A stretch of 64,000 bases of DNA from Dryocola sp051307055. Lineage in GTDB: Bacteria; Pseudomonadota; Gammaproteobacteria; Enterobacterales; Enterobacteriaceae. A program made the position numbers and the translations under genes. The notes under the pieces were generated by a model. That model was not told the origin of the DNA. It worked only from the letters and a program-made list of their open reading frames with translations, and did no database searches. How positions within the stretch are numbered: the first letter of the stretch is position 1; the number at the start of each line of letters is the position of its first letter. The stretch covers positions 2,480,001-2,544,000 of the forward strand of contig NZ_CP149994.1 of the NCBI RefSeq assembly GCF_051307055.1. The letters are read 5' to 3'. Shown here one piece after another: positions 24,095-33,626 of this stretch.

Positions 24095-24469
24095 TTATTT
24101 CACGGAGAAGTGATAGGTTCCTTTGGTCTTGTGCCCGTCAACGGACACCACGTGCCAGTCGACCAGATACTCGCCGGGCTTGAGCGATTCCTCTATCGGC
24201 ACGATAAGCTGTTTATTGTTTTTCTCGTTGCGTTTCACCGCGCCGGTTTTCACCGCCGCTTCTTGCGGACCGGTAATTTTCACGCCGCTGAAACTTGGCT
24301 CAATCCCCTCAGAAAAATCAAGGGTCAGGGCCTGGGGCGCCGCCGTTACCGCTGCATCTGCGGCCGGGTACTGGGTTTTAAGGTGCGCGTGTGCAAACAC
24401 AGTGGGAGAAACGTAGATCGCGGTAAAAAATGCTGCTGCGGTCAGGATTCGCGGGAAGGTGAAAGCCAT
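24095..24469 (-). CDS. yobA: CopC-family periplasmic copper-binding protein YobA
   Basis: 124 aa with a signal peptide ending VFA, so the mature protein begins at HAHL, the N-terminal histidine brace of CopC. Later ligands fit DWHVVSVDGHKTKGTY. CopC proteins bind Cu(II) in the periplasm. AAGGA precedes ATG 24469. First gene of the operon. Confidence 0.94.
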   Translation of the reverse strand: MAFTFPRILTAAAFFTAIYVSPTVFAHAHLKTQYPAADAAVTAAPQALTLDFSEGIEPSFSGVKITGPQEAAVKTGAVKRNEKNNKQLIVPIEESLKPGEYLVDWHVVSVDGHKTKGTYHFSVK

Positions 24470-24620
24470 ATTAACTATTCCTTTTTATTATGTGAGAACG
24501 GCAAAAGGATAACCCCGGGCGCCGGCCAAGTCGAATTGAGCGCGGCTATCAATGCATGTAAAAACTTGTCATCGTGTTCATCACGCAGTACCTTTTGCCG
24601 GGACAAAGATGGAGGACAAC

Positions 24621-24851
24621 ATGAATTACAATCTCGCCGATTTGCCCCTGCAGGAAATGGACAAGATAAATGTCGATCTCGCCGCCGCAGGCGTGGCCTT
24701 TAAAGAACGCTATAACATGCCCGTGATCGCCGAAGCCGTCGAGCGTGAACAGCCGGAAAATCTAAGAAACTGGTTCCGGGAAAGACTAATCGCCCATCGT
24801 CTGGCTTCTGTGAATCTTTCTCGCCTGCCTTACGAGCCCAAGTTGAAATAA
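24621..24851 (+). CDS. holE: DNA polymerase III theta subunit
   Basis: 76 aa, the same as E. coli HolE, from ATG 24621 with GGAGG upstream. The core DKINVDLAAAGVAFKERYN and the end RLPYEPKLK are typical. Theta binds the epsilon proofreading subunit in the Pol III core and stabilises it. The longer frame from 24552 is rejected on family length. Confidence 0.95.
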   Translation: MNYNLADLPLQEMDKINVDLAAAGVAFKERYNMPVIAEAVEREQPENLRNWFRERLIAHRLASVNLSRLPYEPKLK

Positions 24852-24924
24852 TTTCCTTTCGTTAATTTTTTTACAAAAGCGGCAGATCGATTTACTCGTT
24901 TTTCCGGGCTTTCGCTAACAGGTT

Positions 24925-25017
24925 ATGCTGGTGGTAAGGGCCGACCGCGGCGAGCTGCTGACCATCGGCCGACGCGATGAGAAAGGTTGGCATGGCGAGG
25001 TCATTCCTTTACGCTAA
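24925..25017 (+). pseudogene. yobB: yobB remnant (C-terminal end of carbon-nitrogen hydrolase-like gene)
   Basis: A 30-codon frame reading LVVRADRGELLTIGRR and ending GEVIPLR matches the last residues of E. coli YobB (VRADRGSLLL...GDIIPLR) and sits exactly where yobB lies, between holE and exoX. The upstream roughly 190 codons are gone, so this is a deletion remnant. The 201-bp gap holds nothing else. Confidence 0.8.
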
Positions 25018-25052
25018 CCGTTTTGAGCATGTAAGGCAGATCTGGAGTCATT

Positions 25053-25712
25053 ATGCTGCGCGTTATAGATACGGAAACCTGCGGGCTGCAGGGAGGCGTG
25101 GTGGAAGTTGCGTCTGTTGATATTGAAGGCGGAAGCATCGTCAACCCGATGAGCGATCTGGTGCGCCCGGATCGCCCTATCAGCCATCAGGCAATGGCCA
25201 TTCACAAAATTACCGAAGATATGGTGGCGGATAAGCCATGGATTGAAGAGGTCATACCGCGCTATCACGGCAGCCCCTATTACGTCGCCCACAACGCCAG
25301 CTTCGACAGCCGCATGCTGCCGGATATGTCCGGCGAATGGATTTGCACCGTAAAGCTGGCCCGCCGTTTATGGCCGGGCATCAAATACAGCAATATGGCG
25401 CTCTACAACTCCCTGAAGCTCGACGTCGAAACGCCTGCGGATTTGCACCATCACCGCGCCCTTTTCGACTGCTATATTACCGCAGCCCTCCTGATTCGCA
25501 TTATGGATGAATCTGGCTGGACGCCGGAACAGATGGTTACCATTACCGGACGCCCTGCTCTGGTTAGCACTATGATGTTTGGTAAATACCGCGGTAAAAA
25601 GATCGAAGAGATTGCGCAGGACGATCCGGGCTACCTGCGCTGGATGTTAAATAACATCAAGGAGCTCACGCCGGATCTGCGTATGACCTTAAAACACTAT
25701 CTGGAAAGCTGA
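25053..25712 (+). CDS. exoX: Exodeoxyribonuclease X
   Basis: 219 aa (220 in E. coli). DEDDh exonuclease: RVIDTETCGL (ExoI motif), VAHNASFDSRML (ExoII) and the HHHRALFDCY motif with the catalytic His/Asp. A distributive 3'-5' DNase used in mismatch repair and recombination. It converges with ptrB with 11 bp between. Confidence 0.94.
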   Translation: MLRVIDTETCGLQGGVVEVASVDIEGGSIVNPMSDLVRPDRPISHQAMAIHKITEDMVADKPWIEEVIPRYHGSPYYVAHNASFDSRMLPDMSGEWICTVKLARRLWPGIKYSNMALYNSLKLDVETPADLHHHRALFDCYITAALLIRIMDESGWTPEQMVTITGRPALVSTMMFGKYRGKKIEEIAQDDPGYLRWMLNNIKELTPDLRMTLKHYLES

Positions 25713-25723
25713 GTAACGCGCCG

Positions 25724-27790
25724 TCACGTCCGCCCTGGCAATGTCCCCTGCGCCAGGGCAATCAGAAAGGCATACTCCAGCGATACGCCCTCATAAGATT
25801 TAAAACGCCCCGATTTCCCGCCGTGCCCGGAATCCATGTCGGTACACAGCAGCAGCAGGTTATCATCCCGTTTCTTATCACGCAGTTTCGCCACCCATTT
25901 TGCAGGCTCCCAGTACTGCACCTGCGAATCGTGCAAACCCGTGGTCACCAGCATATGCGGATAGATTTGCTCAGCGACCCGATCGTAAGGACTGTATTGC
26001 TTCATGTAGAAGTAATACTCCTCATTCTGCGGATTCCCCCACTCTTCGAACTCCCCGGTGGTAAGGGGGATAGATTCATCGAGCATGGTGGTTACCACAT
26101 CGACAAAGGGTACCTGCGCCACGATGCCGTGGAACAATTCAGGACGCATATTAATCACGGCGCCCATCAGCATGCCGCCCGCGCTGCCGCCCATACCGTA
26201 CAGCAGGTTTGGATCGCCGTAGCCCTGCTGCAAAAGAGTGTCGCAAACGTCAAGGTAGTCGTTGAAGGTGTTCATCTTTTTGAGATACTTGCCATCCTCG
26301 TACCACTGCTGCCCCAGTTCACCTCCGCCGCGCACGTGGGCGATGGCAAACACAAAGCCTCTGTCTAACAGGCTAAGACGGCTGCTGCTGAAGTCTGCAT
26401 CCATACTGCTGCCGTAAGAACCGTAGCCGTAAACCAGCAGGGGATTTTTCCCGCGCTGGAAATGTTTGCGATGATAAACCAGCGAAACAGGTACCTGCGC
26501 GCCATCACGCGCGCTCACCCAGAGATGCTCGCTGCGATAATTACCGGCGTCAAACCCGGCCACTTCAGTTTGCTTGATAACCCGGCGTTCGCCGGTATCC
26601 ATATTCAGCTCAAAGAGCGTATCCGGCGTGGTCATCGACGAATAGCCATAGCGCAGCCGCGAAGACTCAGGCTCCGGATTGTATCCAAGCCAGGTGACAT
26701 AGGCCGGATCGTCAAATGCAATCCCCGTCACCTCGCGCGTTTTACGGTTGATTTGCCGCAGGCTGGTCAGGCCGCGCTGACGCTCTTCAACCACCAGCCA
26801 GTCGGTAAACAGCGTAAAGCCTTCAAGCATGATGTGTTCACGCGGCGGGATCAGCACTTCCCATTGTTTTTCATCGCGGACTTTGCTGCGATACAGGCCG
26901 AAGTTTTTGCCTTCGCGGTTAGAGCGTATATAGAAATTGTGCTGGTAGTGATCGAGTGTGTATTCGTGGTCCTTGCGACGCGGCGCAAAGCGCTGCGGCT
27001 CCGCATCCAGTAATTCAGCGTCCAGCAACAGCACTTCGCTGGTCGTCGCGCTGCCGAGGTGGATCAAAATAAAGTGCCGCGAAGTCGTCCCGTGCACGCT
27101 GACGTAAAAGGTATCGTCTTTCTCTTCGTACACTAAATGGTCGTCGCTTGAGGGATGCCCCACGGTATGGCGCCAGACCTGGTAAGGCAGCAGCGTCTTA
27201 GGATGCTTGCGCACGTAGTAAAGCGTGGAGGAATCATTCGCCCAGACGAAACTGGTGGAGACGTTGCTGAGCACCTCCGGATACCAGTTCCCGGTTTCAA
27301 GATTGCGAAAACGCAGGCCGTACTGGCGGCGCGAGAGATAATCTTCTGCCAGCGCCATAATCGTGTTGTCCAGCGTTATCGCCATCCCGCCCATGGTATA
27401 AAACTCGCTATGGGCCGCACGCCGGTTCGCATCAAGCAACGTATCCCACTCGTCCCACTCGGAGAGGACGGCCGACTGGCGCTGATAGATGGCGTATTCG
27501 TTGCCCGCCTCGTACACCTGCCTGTAACGATAGCCGTTTTGCGTATAAGGGGCGGACACGTCGTGCTGAGGAACGCGGTCGACCATCTCTTTGAGCAGGC
27601 GCTCCTGAAGCGCCTGCTGAGTAGCCATTACCCGCTGCCCGTAGTCGTTCTCTGCGTGCAGATAATCGAGCACAGCCGGGTTCTCGCGATCGTCGTCACG
27701 CAGCCAGTAATAGTCGTCGATTCTTGTATCGCCATGCTGTTGCAGGACGTGGGGGATCTTTTGCGCTTTTGGTGGCATGTCATTATTCAT
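25724..27790 (-). CDS. ptrB: Oligopeptidase B (protease II)
   Basis: 688 aa, S9A prolyl-oligopeptidase family. An N-terminal beta-propeller precedes the alpha/beta-hydrolase domain with the serine in GMGGSAGGMLMG, the aspartate in TTGLHDSQVQYWEP and the histidine in MDSGHGGKSGR. It cuts peptides after Arg or Lys in the cytosol. ATG 27790 or 27778 may be the start; the second gives the E. coli N-terminus (MPPKA). Confidence 0.96.
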   Translation of the reverse strand: MNNDMPPKAQKIPHVLQQHGDTRIDDYYWLRDDDRENPAVLDYLHAENDYGQRVMATQQALQERLLKEMVDRVPQHDVSAPYTQNGYRYRQVYEAGNEYAIYQRQSAVLSEWDEWDTLLDANRRAAHSEFYTMGGMAITLDNTIMALAEDYLSRRQYGLRFRNLETGNWYPEVLSNVSTSFVWANDSSTLYYVRKHPKTLLPYQVWRHTVGHPSSDDHLVYEEKDDTFYVSVHGTTSRHFILIHLGSATTSEVLLLDAELLDAEPQRFAPRRKDHEYTLDHYQHNFYIRSNREGKNFGLYRSKVRDEKQWEVLIPPREHIMLEGFTLFTDWLVVEERQRGLTSLRQINRKTREVTGIAFDDPAYVTWLGYNPEPESSRLRYGYSSMTTPDTLFELNMDTGERRVIKQTEVAGFDAGNYRSEHLWVSARDGAQVPVSLVYHRKHFQRGKNPLLVYGYGSYGSSMDADFSSSRLSLLDRGFVFAIAHVRGGGELGQQWYEDGKYLKKMNTFNDYLDVCDTLLQQGYGDPNLLYGMGGSAGGMLMGAVINMRPELFHGIVAQVPFVDVVTTMLDESIPLTTGEFEEWGNPQNEEYYFYMKQYSPYDRVAEQIYPHMLVTTGLHDSQVQYWEPAKWVAKLRDKKRDDNLLLLCTDMDSGHGGKSGRFKSYEGVSLEYAFLIALAQGTLPGRT

Positions 27791-27870
27791 TTTTAGTTAA
27801 CACCCTGTAAGGGTGGCAAATTCAGACAGGCTTGCAAGCGAAACGTGGATTTTTGAGGAAAATGCTGGGG

Positions 27871-28554
27871 TTAACCCGGCAGGCTTAGCTTCTGTTGGTT
27901 AAGGTCCTGCTCGATGCCTTCACGCACATCCTGCGGGATCTTCAGCTCATCGCCTAACGCATTGAGATAGCTGCGTTCCATAAAATGATCGACGTCGATG
28001 GCCGCACAGCTCAGAAAATAGAGTTCGAGGGCTTCCTCCTCGTTTTTCACATCCTGCGCCAAGAGTTTTGGATCGAGCGGCATGTCGATAGCTTCCTGAA
28101 TCAGCATGCGCCCGGGACCTTCGATATTCGCCTCCCTGAGCTGCTGGTCAATTATCTGACGCTCTTTGTCATCAATATGGCCGTCGCTTTTTGCGGCAAA
28201 CACCAGCGCCATAATTAAGCGGCGGGTACGAACGTCCACCGGCGACTGCTGCTGCCCGAACTGGGGCTCATCCTGATGCGTCTGACGAACGCGGTCTTTA
28301 TATTTATTCCATAGCACGCTTCCCGCAACGGCTCCGCCGCCCACCAGCAGAGCGCTGGTACCGTATTTAGTTAATAATTTGCGGGAGGATTTACTCGCCA
28401 GCAGCAGGCCTGCAAGCCCGCCTAACGCGCCCGGCACCAGCAGTTTGCTTAACCCCTGCTCCTGACCGCCCGCGCCGTTGTGTTGCTGCGTCTGTTGGCC
28501 GGAGAGACCCGTCTGGCCCAGCATAGACTGAATCTGTTGTAACCAATTACTCAT
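27871..28554 (-). CDS. yebE: DUF533 inner membrane protein YebE
   Basis: 227 aa from ATG 28554 (MSNWLQQIQ), with AAGGG 8 nt upstream; GTG 28563 adds three residues. A Gln-rich N-terminus is followed by a hydrophobic segment (about 42-62) and a TerB-like helical domain (LVFAAKSDGHIDDKERQIID). E. coli yebE is a Cpx target of unknown function. Confidence 0.93.
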   Translation of the reverse strand: MSNWLQQIQSMLGQTGLSGQQTQQHNGAGGQEQGLSKLLVPGALGGLAGLLLASKSSRKLLTKYGTSALLVGGGAVAGSVLWNKYKDRVRQTHQDEPQFGQQQSPVDVRTRRLIMALVFAAKSDGHIDDKERQIIDQQLREANIEGPGRMLIQEAIDMPLDPKLLAQDVKNEEEALELYFLSCAAIDVDHFMERSYLNALGDELKIPQDVREGIEQDLNQQKLSLPG

Positions 28555-28808
28555 GAGAGGCACCCTTAATTTATCGCTTAACTGGTTGAGGGTAAGCGAA
28601 CGGGCGTCAAGAACTGTCTGACAACGCTAAAGATGCGCAAAGGGGCTTGCCGGGATAACCCCGCAAGCCTTTGATGACAAACAGCCGAAAAAGGTGATTT
28701 CCGGCTGTCCGGGATAAACAGAAGGGATAATTCTTTGTTTTTAGTAGTCCTGAGTAACCTGTTTAAGGCGTAAGTTTTTAGCAACGCTCTCACGCCGGGA
28801 TGACCGGA

Positions 28809-29153
28809 TCAGGACTGATAATCTGCGGTGCCAGCGTTGCAGTCGACCAGAACGGTATAATGGATATCTGTGTTCATGCCGCGCACCGTGAGCGGCACCT
28901 TCCATTGACCATTTTTGCCCGTTATTTCTTTGCTGTTCACCCAGATAACGGGATCGGCCTGGCCGAGTTTCTTGCGATCTTCAGGCCAGCGTACGATACG
29001 GTTTTGTTGATAATCGTTCTTCACGCTATCGCCAACCGCGTCTGCATCGAGATTCTGGCAATGCGGAAACTTAACTTTGTTAGATTCCGCCGCGGAGGCG
29101 ATAAAACTGGTGAGAAAACAGGCCATACAAAGCGCAACAGCGATCTTGTTCAT
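28809..29153 (-). CDS. yebF: Secreted protein YebF
   Basis: 114 aa with a signal peptide ending IASA. The mature part has two conserved cysteines (PHCQNLD and VDCNAG) forming the known disulfide, and the YebF core VKNDYQQNRIVRW. E. coli YebF is exported to the medium through outer-membrane porins. AGGAG precedes ATG 29153. The 245-bp gap to yebE contains two small hairpins (28639-28672 and near 28680-28707) and no gene. Confidence 0.93.
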   Translation of the reverse strand: MNKIAVALCMACFLTSFIASAAESNKVKFPHCQNLDADAVGDSVKNDYQQNRIVRWPEDRKKLGQADPVIWVNSKEITGKNGQWKVPLTVRGMNTDIHYTVLVDCNAGTADYQS

Positions 29154-29226
29154 AAGGTTCTCCTGACGACAGGTTGTCAGAAAAAGCCTGGTACAAAACC
29201 GTTATTGCGCAAGCCTTAAACCGGGC

Positions 29227-29550
29227 CTAGGCAGCCCTGGTGCGTTTACGCCCGGGGTGAGCGGTAACGTTATCCTCGTCGGGCGTCTCCTGTACGCTGG
29301 CCGTTGCCGCCACGTCCGGCAATTTACCGCTTCTTAACACCGTAGAGAGCACCTCTTTGTTTTCCGCCAGCCACATTGCCAGCGCATCGCTCTGCCCTTC
29401 TTCGAAGGCGACGGGACTTTGGTGCAGCCAGTCGCCTAATACTTCCGCCAGGTCGAGCATTTTGTCGTAAGCGTCAGCCTCTTTTTTACTGGCAAAAGAC
29501 ATTTTTTCCTGCCCCTCCCGCACAACAACGTATTTGATTTCAACCGCCAT
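29227..29550 (-). CDS. yebG: SOS-induced protein YebG
   Basis: 107 aa (96 in E. coli). Begins MAVEIKYVVVREGQEKMSFASKKEAD(A) as in YebG and has a longer, basic C-terminal tail (PGRKRTRAA). DNA-damage-inducible, function unknown. A near-consensus LexA box lies 17-36 bp upstream of the ATG. Confidence 0.94.
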   Translation of the reverse strand: MAVEIKYVVVREGQEKMSFASKKEADAYDKMLDLAEVLGDWLHQSPVAFEEGQSDALAMWLAENKEVLSTVLRSGKLPDVAATASVQETPDEDNVTAHPGRKRTRAA

Positions 29551-29566
29551 ATTTGCAGCTCCGTTT

Positions 29567-29586
29567 AACTGTGTATTTATACAGTA
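29567..29586. promoter_or_regulatory. LexA (SOS) box of yebG
   Basis: AACTGTGTATTTATACAGTA fits CTGT-N8-ACAG with AT-rich centre. It lies between divergent yebG and purT, close to the yebG start. Confidence 0.92.
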
Positions 29587-29688
29587 TAGTTATATTGCAC
29601 TTACTTCGCAAGCGGCAAAGCCGCTGCGCACGCAAACGTTTTCGTATATACTGCGGCCGGTTATTTTATCACATCGGGTATGCGGATT

Positions 29689-30867
29689 ATGTCAATGTTG
29701 GGAACGGCCCTGCGTCCAGCGGCCACGCGCGTTATGCTGTTAGGTTCAGGCGAATTAGGAAAAGAGGTGGCCATTGAATGCCAGCGTCTGGGGCTGGAAG
29801 TGGTTGCCGTCGACAGGTATGCGGATGCTCCCGCCATGCATGTGGCGCACCGCAGCCATGTCATCGATATGCTCGACGCGGCGGCACTAAAAGCGCTGGT
29901 CCTCAGGGAAAAGCCTGATTTTATCGTTCCCGAAATTGAAGCTATCGCCACCGACATGCTGATTGAGCTGGAGCAGCAGGGCCTGCATATCGTGCCCTGC
30001 GCGCGCGCAACCCGCCTCACGATGAACAGAGAAGGCATCCGCCGCCTTGCCGCGGAAGAGCTATCCCTGCCGACCTCCAGCTACCGGTTCGCCGAGGCTG
30101 AGGAGGCGTTCCTCAGGGCCGCCGAAGAAATTGGCCTGCCCTGTATCGTTAAGCCCGTGATGAGCTCCTCCGGCAAAGGCCAGAGCTTCGTTCGTACCCG
30201 CGAACAGCTGGCAAAAGCCTGGGCGTATGCGCAACAAGGTGGACGCGCAGGCAGAGGCAAGGTCATCGTCGAAGGCGTAGTAAATTTTGATTTTGAGATA
30301 ACCCTGTTGACCATCAGCGCCGTAGACGGCGTGCATTTTTGCGAGCCCATCGGCCACCGTCAGGAAGATGGCGACTATCGCGAATCCTGGCAGCCGCAGC
30401 AAATGAGCAAAAAAGCGCTCGCCCGCGCGCAGGAAATCGCTGAGAAAGTCGTGCTCGCCCTGGGAGGTTTTGGTCTCTTTGGCGTCGAGCTGTTTATCTG
30501 CGGGGATGAAGTGATTTTCAGCGAGGTCTCCCCTCGTCCGCATGATACCGGCATGGTCACGCTTATTTCGCAGGATCTCTCCGAGTTTGCCCTGCACGTG
30601 CGCGCCTTCCTCGGCCTGCCGGTTGGCGGTATTCGCCAGTACGGCCCGGCGGCGTCCGCGGTGATTTTACCGGAACTCACCAGCGATAACGTGAAGTTTG
30701 GCAATGTGTCCGCTGCAACGGGCGCGGGTTTACAGGTGCGCTTATTTGGCAAGCCGGAGATGAACGGTAAACGTCGGATGGGCGTGGCGCTGGCAACGGG
30801 AAGCGATATCGAAAACGCTGTCGATCGCGCGGTTCAGGCTGCGGCAGCGGTAAAAGTCGAAGGGTAA
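29689..30867 (+). CDS. purT: Formate-dependent GAR transformylase PurT
   Basis: 392 aa, the E. coli length, from ATG 29689. ATP-grasp enzyme: MLLGSGELGKEVAIE at the N-terminus, CIVKPVMSSSGKGQS for nucleotide binding, and FSEVSPRPHDTG for the metal site. It makes formyl-glycinamide ribonucleotide from formate and ATP in purine synthesis. Confidence 0.96.
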   Translation: MSMLGTALRPAATRVMLLGSGELGKEVAIECQRLGLEVVAVDRYADAPAMHVAHRSHVIDMLDAAALKALVLREKPDFIVPEIEAIATDMLIELEQQGLHIVPCARATRLTMNREGIRRLAAEELSLPTSSYRFAEAEEAFLRAAEEIGLPCIVKPVMSSSGKGQSFVRTREQLAKAWAYAQQGGRAGRGKVIVEGVVNFDFEITLLTISAVDGVHFCEPIGHRQEDGDYRESWQPQQMSKKALARAQEIAEKVVLALGGFGLFGVELFICGDEVIFSEVSPRPHDTGMVTLISQDLSEFALHVRAFLGLPVGGIRQYGPAASAVILPELTSDNVKFGNVSAATGAGLQVRLFGKPEMNGKRRMGVALATGSDIENAVDRAVQAAAAVKVEG

Positions 30868-30874
30868 CGGTACT

Positions 30875-30900
30875 CCCTCTCCGCAGCGGAGAGGGATTTA
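30875..30900 (+). terminator. Hairpin after purT
   Basis: CCCTCTCCGC and GCGGAGAGGG arms followed by ATTTATAT, directly after the purT stop. Confidence 0.6.
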
Positions 30901-30918
30901 TATGTCAGCAGCTCTGAA

Positions 30919-31560
30919 TTACGCCTTCGCGCCTTCAACCGCTTCGCGAGCAAGCTTAGTGATACGATCGTAATCGCCCGCTTCCAGCGCGTCCGCCGGC
31001 ACCAGCCATGAACCACCGATGCACAGCACGCTCTTCAGCGCCAGGTAATCGCGGTAGTTAGCCGGGGAGATGCCGCCGGTCGGGCAGAAACGCACGTTGG
31101 CAAACGGGCCTGCAATCGCCTGCAGCGCTTTGGTGCCGCCGTTCGCTTCCGCCGGGAAGAATTTGAACTCTTTCAAACCGTAATCCATGCCCAGCATCAG
31201 TTCAGAAACGGTGCTGATACCGGGGATCAATGGAATGGTGCCTTCGGTCGCGGCTTTTAACAGAGGTTCGGTCAGGCCCGGGCTGATTGCAAACTGCGCG
31301 CCGGCTTCGGTCACTTCGGCCAGCTGCTGAGGGTTCAGCACGGTGCCTGCGCCAATAATAGCTTCCGGCACTTCTTTTGCGATAGCGCGGATAGCGTCCA
31401 TGGCGCACGGCGTACGCAGGGTCACTTCCAGCACTCGCACGCCGCCCGCAACCAGCGCTTTCGCCATCGGCACAGCGTGTTCCAGCTTGTTCACTACGAT
31501 AACAGGAACGACCGGACCCGTTGTCAGGATCTGTTCCGCGGTTGTTTTCCAGTTTTTCAT
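30919..31560 (-). CDS. eda: KDPG/KHG aldolase
   Basis: 213 aa from ATG 31560 (MKNWKTTAEQ), with GAGG upstream, equal to E. coli Eda. The Schiff-base lysine is in EFKFFPAE; the catalytic glutamate is in RVLEVTLRT. It cleaves 2-keto-3-deoxy-6-phosphogluconate to pyruvate and glyceraldehyde-3-phosphate, and also makes or cleaves 4-hydroxy-2-oxoglutarate. It follows edd by 62 bp. Confidence 0.97.
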   Translation of the reverse strand: MKNWKTTAEQILTTGPVVPVIVVNKLEHAVPMAKALVAGGVRVLEVTLRTPCAMDAIRAIAKEVPEAIIGAGTVLNPQQLAEVTEAGAQFAISPGLTEPLLKAATEGTIPLIPGISTVSELMLGMDYGLKEFKFFPAEANGGTKALQAIAGPFANVRFCPTGGISPANYRDYLALKSVLCIGGSWLVPADALEAGDYDRITKLAREAVEGAKA

Positions 31561-31622
31561 CTGAGAGCCTCTTAAGCCAGCTTGATAATTTGTTACCACC
31601 GCGGCGTACACCGCAGTGGCGC

Positions 31623-33434
31623 TTAAAATGTAATGCAGGTCGCGCCCTGTTCCGCGCCTGATAACTGCTCACGCAACGCGCCAAAGAGTTCACGCCCCGT
31701 CCCGATGCGCCCGGCGCTCAGGTCAGGATGGAAGGCGGTGCGTTTCTCAAGCTCGGCCTCATCAACCAGTAGGCTGAGCTCACCCGTCTGTCCATTGACG
31801 CGAATCATGTCGCCATCCTGAACTTTGGCCAGCAGCCCGCCGTCGTAAGCCTCCGGAGTGACGTGAATGGCGGAAGGTACCTTACCTGAGGCTCCCGACA
31901 GGCGTCCGTCGGTGACCAGCGCGATTTTGAAACGGCGGTCCAATAATACCCCAAGCGGCGGCATAAGTTTATGTAATTCTGGCATGCCATTCGCTTTTGG
32001 CCCCTGATGGCGCACGACAACGACGCAGTCCCGGTCAAGCAGGCCGGCTTCGAAAGCCGGCAGGACGTCATGCTGGCTTTCAAAAATTACCGCTGGCGCT
32101 TCGATAATCTGATTCTCAGCCGGCACGGCAGAGGTTTTCATTACCGCCCGGCCCAGGTTGCCGCTCAGCACTTTAGTCCCGCCATGTTTTGAGAAAGGCT
32201 GGTCGAAGCTGGCAATAACCTCGCTATCCAGCGCCTTTTCGGCGCCTTCGCGCCATGCCAGCTGGCCGTTATCCAGCCACGGCTCCATGGTGTAATGCTG
32301 CAAACCGAAACCGGCGACGGTGTGCACATCTTCATGCAGCAAACCGCCTTTAAGCAGTTCGCGCATCAGCACGGGCACGCCGCCCGCGGCCTGGAAGTGG
32401 TTAATGTCCGCCGGGCCGTTTGGATAAAGGCGGGCAAGCAGCGGCACCACATCGGAAAGATCGGAGAAGTCGTCCCAGTTAATGATGATGCCGGCCGCAC
32501 GCGCCATCGCCACCAGGTGCATGGTGTGGTTGGTGGAGCCGCCCGTCGCCAGCAGGGCAACGATGCCGTTCACCACCACTTTCTCATCAACCATCCTGCC
32601 CAGCGGCATCCACTCGTTGCCGTTGCCGGTCAGGCGAGTGACCTGCCGCGCCGCGGCGGCCGTCAGTTCATGACGCAGCGGCGCGTCCGGTTGAATGAAA
32701 GAGGAGCCCGGCAGCTGCATGCCCATAAACTCCACCACCATCTGATTGGTGTTGGCCGTGCCGTAGAAAGTGCAGGTGCCCGGCGCATGGTAAGACGCGG
32801 CTTCGGCTTCCAGCAGCGCGTTGCGGTCCACTTTGCCTTCTGCGTAAAGCTGGCGGATGCGCACTTTTTCTTTATTGGCTAAACCGCTGGCCATTGGGCC
32901 TGACGGGACAAAGATCGCGGGCAGATGCCCAAAAGAGAGCGCGGCCATGGCCAGGCCCGGGACAATCTTGTCGCATACGCCAAGGTACAGCGCGCCGTCG
33001 AACATATTATGCGAAAGGCCGACCGCGGCAGACATAGCGATAACTTCGCGGCTCAGCAGGGAAAGCTCCATCCCGTCCTGGCCCTGGGTTACGCCATCGC
33101 ACATTGCCGGTACGCCGCCTGCGACCTGGCCTACTGCACCCACAGCGTGCAGCGCCTTGCGGATCTGTCCGGGATAGCTCTCGTAAGGCTGGTGTGCAGA
33201 GAGCATATCGTTATAGGAGGTAATAATGGCGATGTTGTTACGCAGCATGCTTTTCAGCACGGCTTTATCTTCTGGCTGGCAGGCGGCAAAACCGTGGGCC
33301 AGATTACCGCACGCCAGCTCTGAGCGATGCACGGTATTGCTCTTCGCTTTTTCAATGCGCGCCAGATAGGCTGCGCGGGTATCTTTTGAGCGCTCAACGA
33401 TGCGTTTTGTTACGCGTAACGTTTTTTGATTCAT
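31623..33434 (-). CDS. edd: 6-phosphogluconate dehydratase
   Basis: 603 aa, IlvD/Edd family. Iron-sulfur cysteines fit PAMCDGVTQG and PGTCTFYGTANT, with a further Cys in the LGVCDKIVPG stretch; VTDGRLSGASG marks the C-terminal domain. First step of the Entner-Doudoroff pathway. GAGG precedes ATG 33434. Upstream are a terminator-like hairpin and a GntR-type operator. Confidence 0.96.
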   Translation of the reverse strand: MNQKTLRVTKRIVERSKDTRAAYLARIEKAKSNTVHRSELACGNLAHGFAACQPEDKAVLKSMLRNNIAIITSYNDMLSAHQPYESYPGQIRKALHAVGAVGQVAGGVPAMCDGVTQGQDGMELSLLSREVIAMSAAVGLSHNMFDGALYLGVCDKIVPGLAMAALSFGHLPAIFVPSGPMASGLANKEKVRIRQLYAEGKVDRNALLEAEAASYHAPGTCTFYGTANTNQMVVEFMGMQLPGSSFIQPDAPLRHELTAAAARQVTRLTGNGNEWMPLGRMVDEKVVVNGIVALLATGGSTNHTMHLVAMARAAGIIINWDDFSDLSDVVPLLARLYPNGPADINHFQAAGGVPVLMRELLKGGLLHEDVHTVAGFGLQHYTMEPWLDNGQLAWREGAEKALDSEVIASFDQPFSKHGGTKVLSGNLGRAVMKTSAVPAENQIIEAPAVIFESQHDVLPAFEAGLLDRDCVVVVRHQGPKANGMPELHKLMPPLGVLLDRRFKIALVTDGRLSGASGKVPSAIHVTPEAYDGGLLAKVQDGDMIRVNGQTGELSLLVDEAELEKRTAFHPDLSAGRIGTGRELFGALREQLSGAEQGATCITF

Positions 33435-33550
33435 AAAAGGACCTCATAAAGTGGCTGCCGTCGCAGTGCGCAGAAGAGAAAAACCACCGGCTTTCTACTA
33501 CTCAACCGGCCGATCTTCCTGGCATCAGGGCAAAATCGCTTCGGCTAGTG

Positions 33551-33591
33551 TAAATAAAAAAGCCCCGCTGGTGAATCCAGTCAGGGCTTTT
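33551..33591 (-). terminator. Terminator-like hairpin between zwf and edd
   Basis: AAAAGCCC and GGGCTTTT arms with an inner CTGG/CCAG stem and a minus-strand T-run (CTTTTTTATTT). It may end zwf transcripts, but it lies downstream of the GntR-like operator and so could also be in the edd leader. Confidence 0.8.
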
Positions 33592-33626
33592 AATGACAAA
33601 AACTTCTACCACGTCTGAGTTAGATC

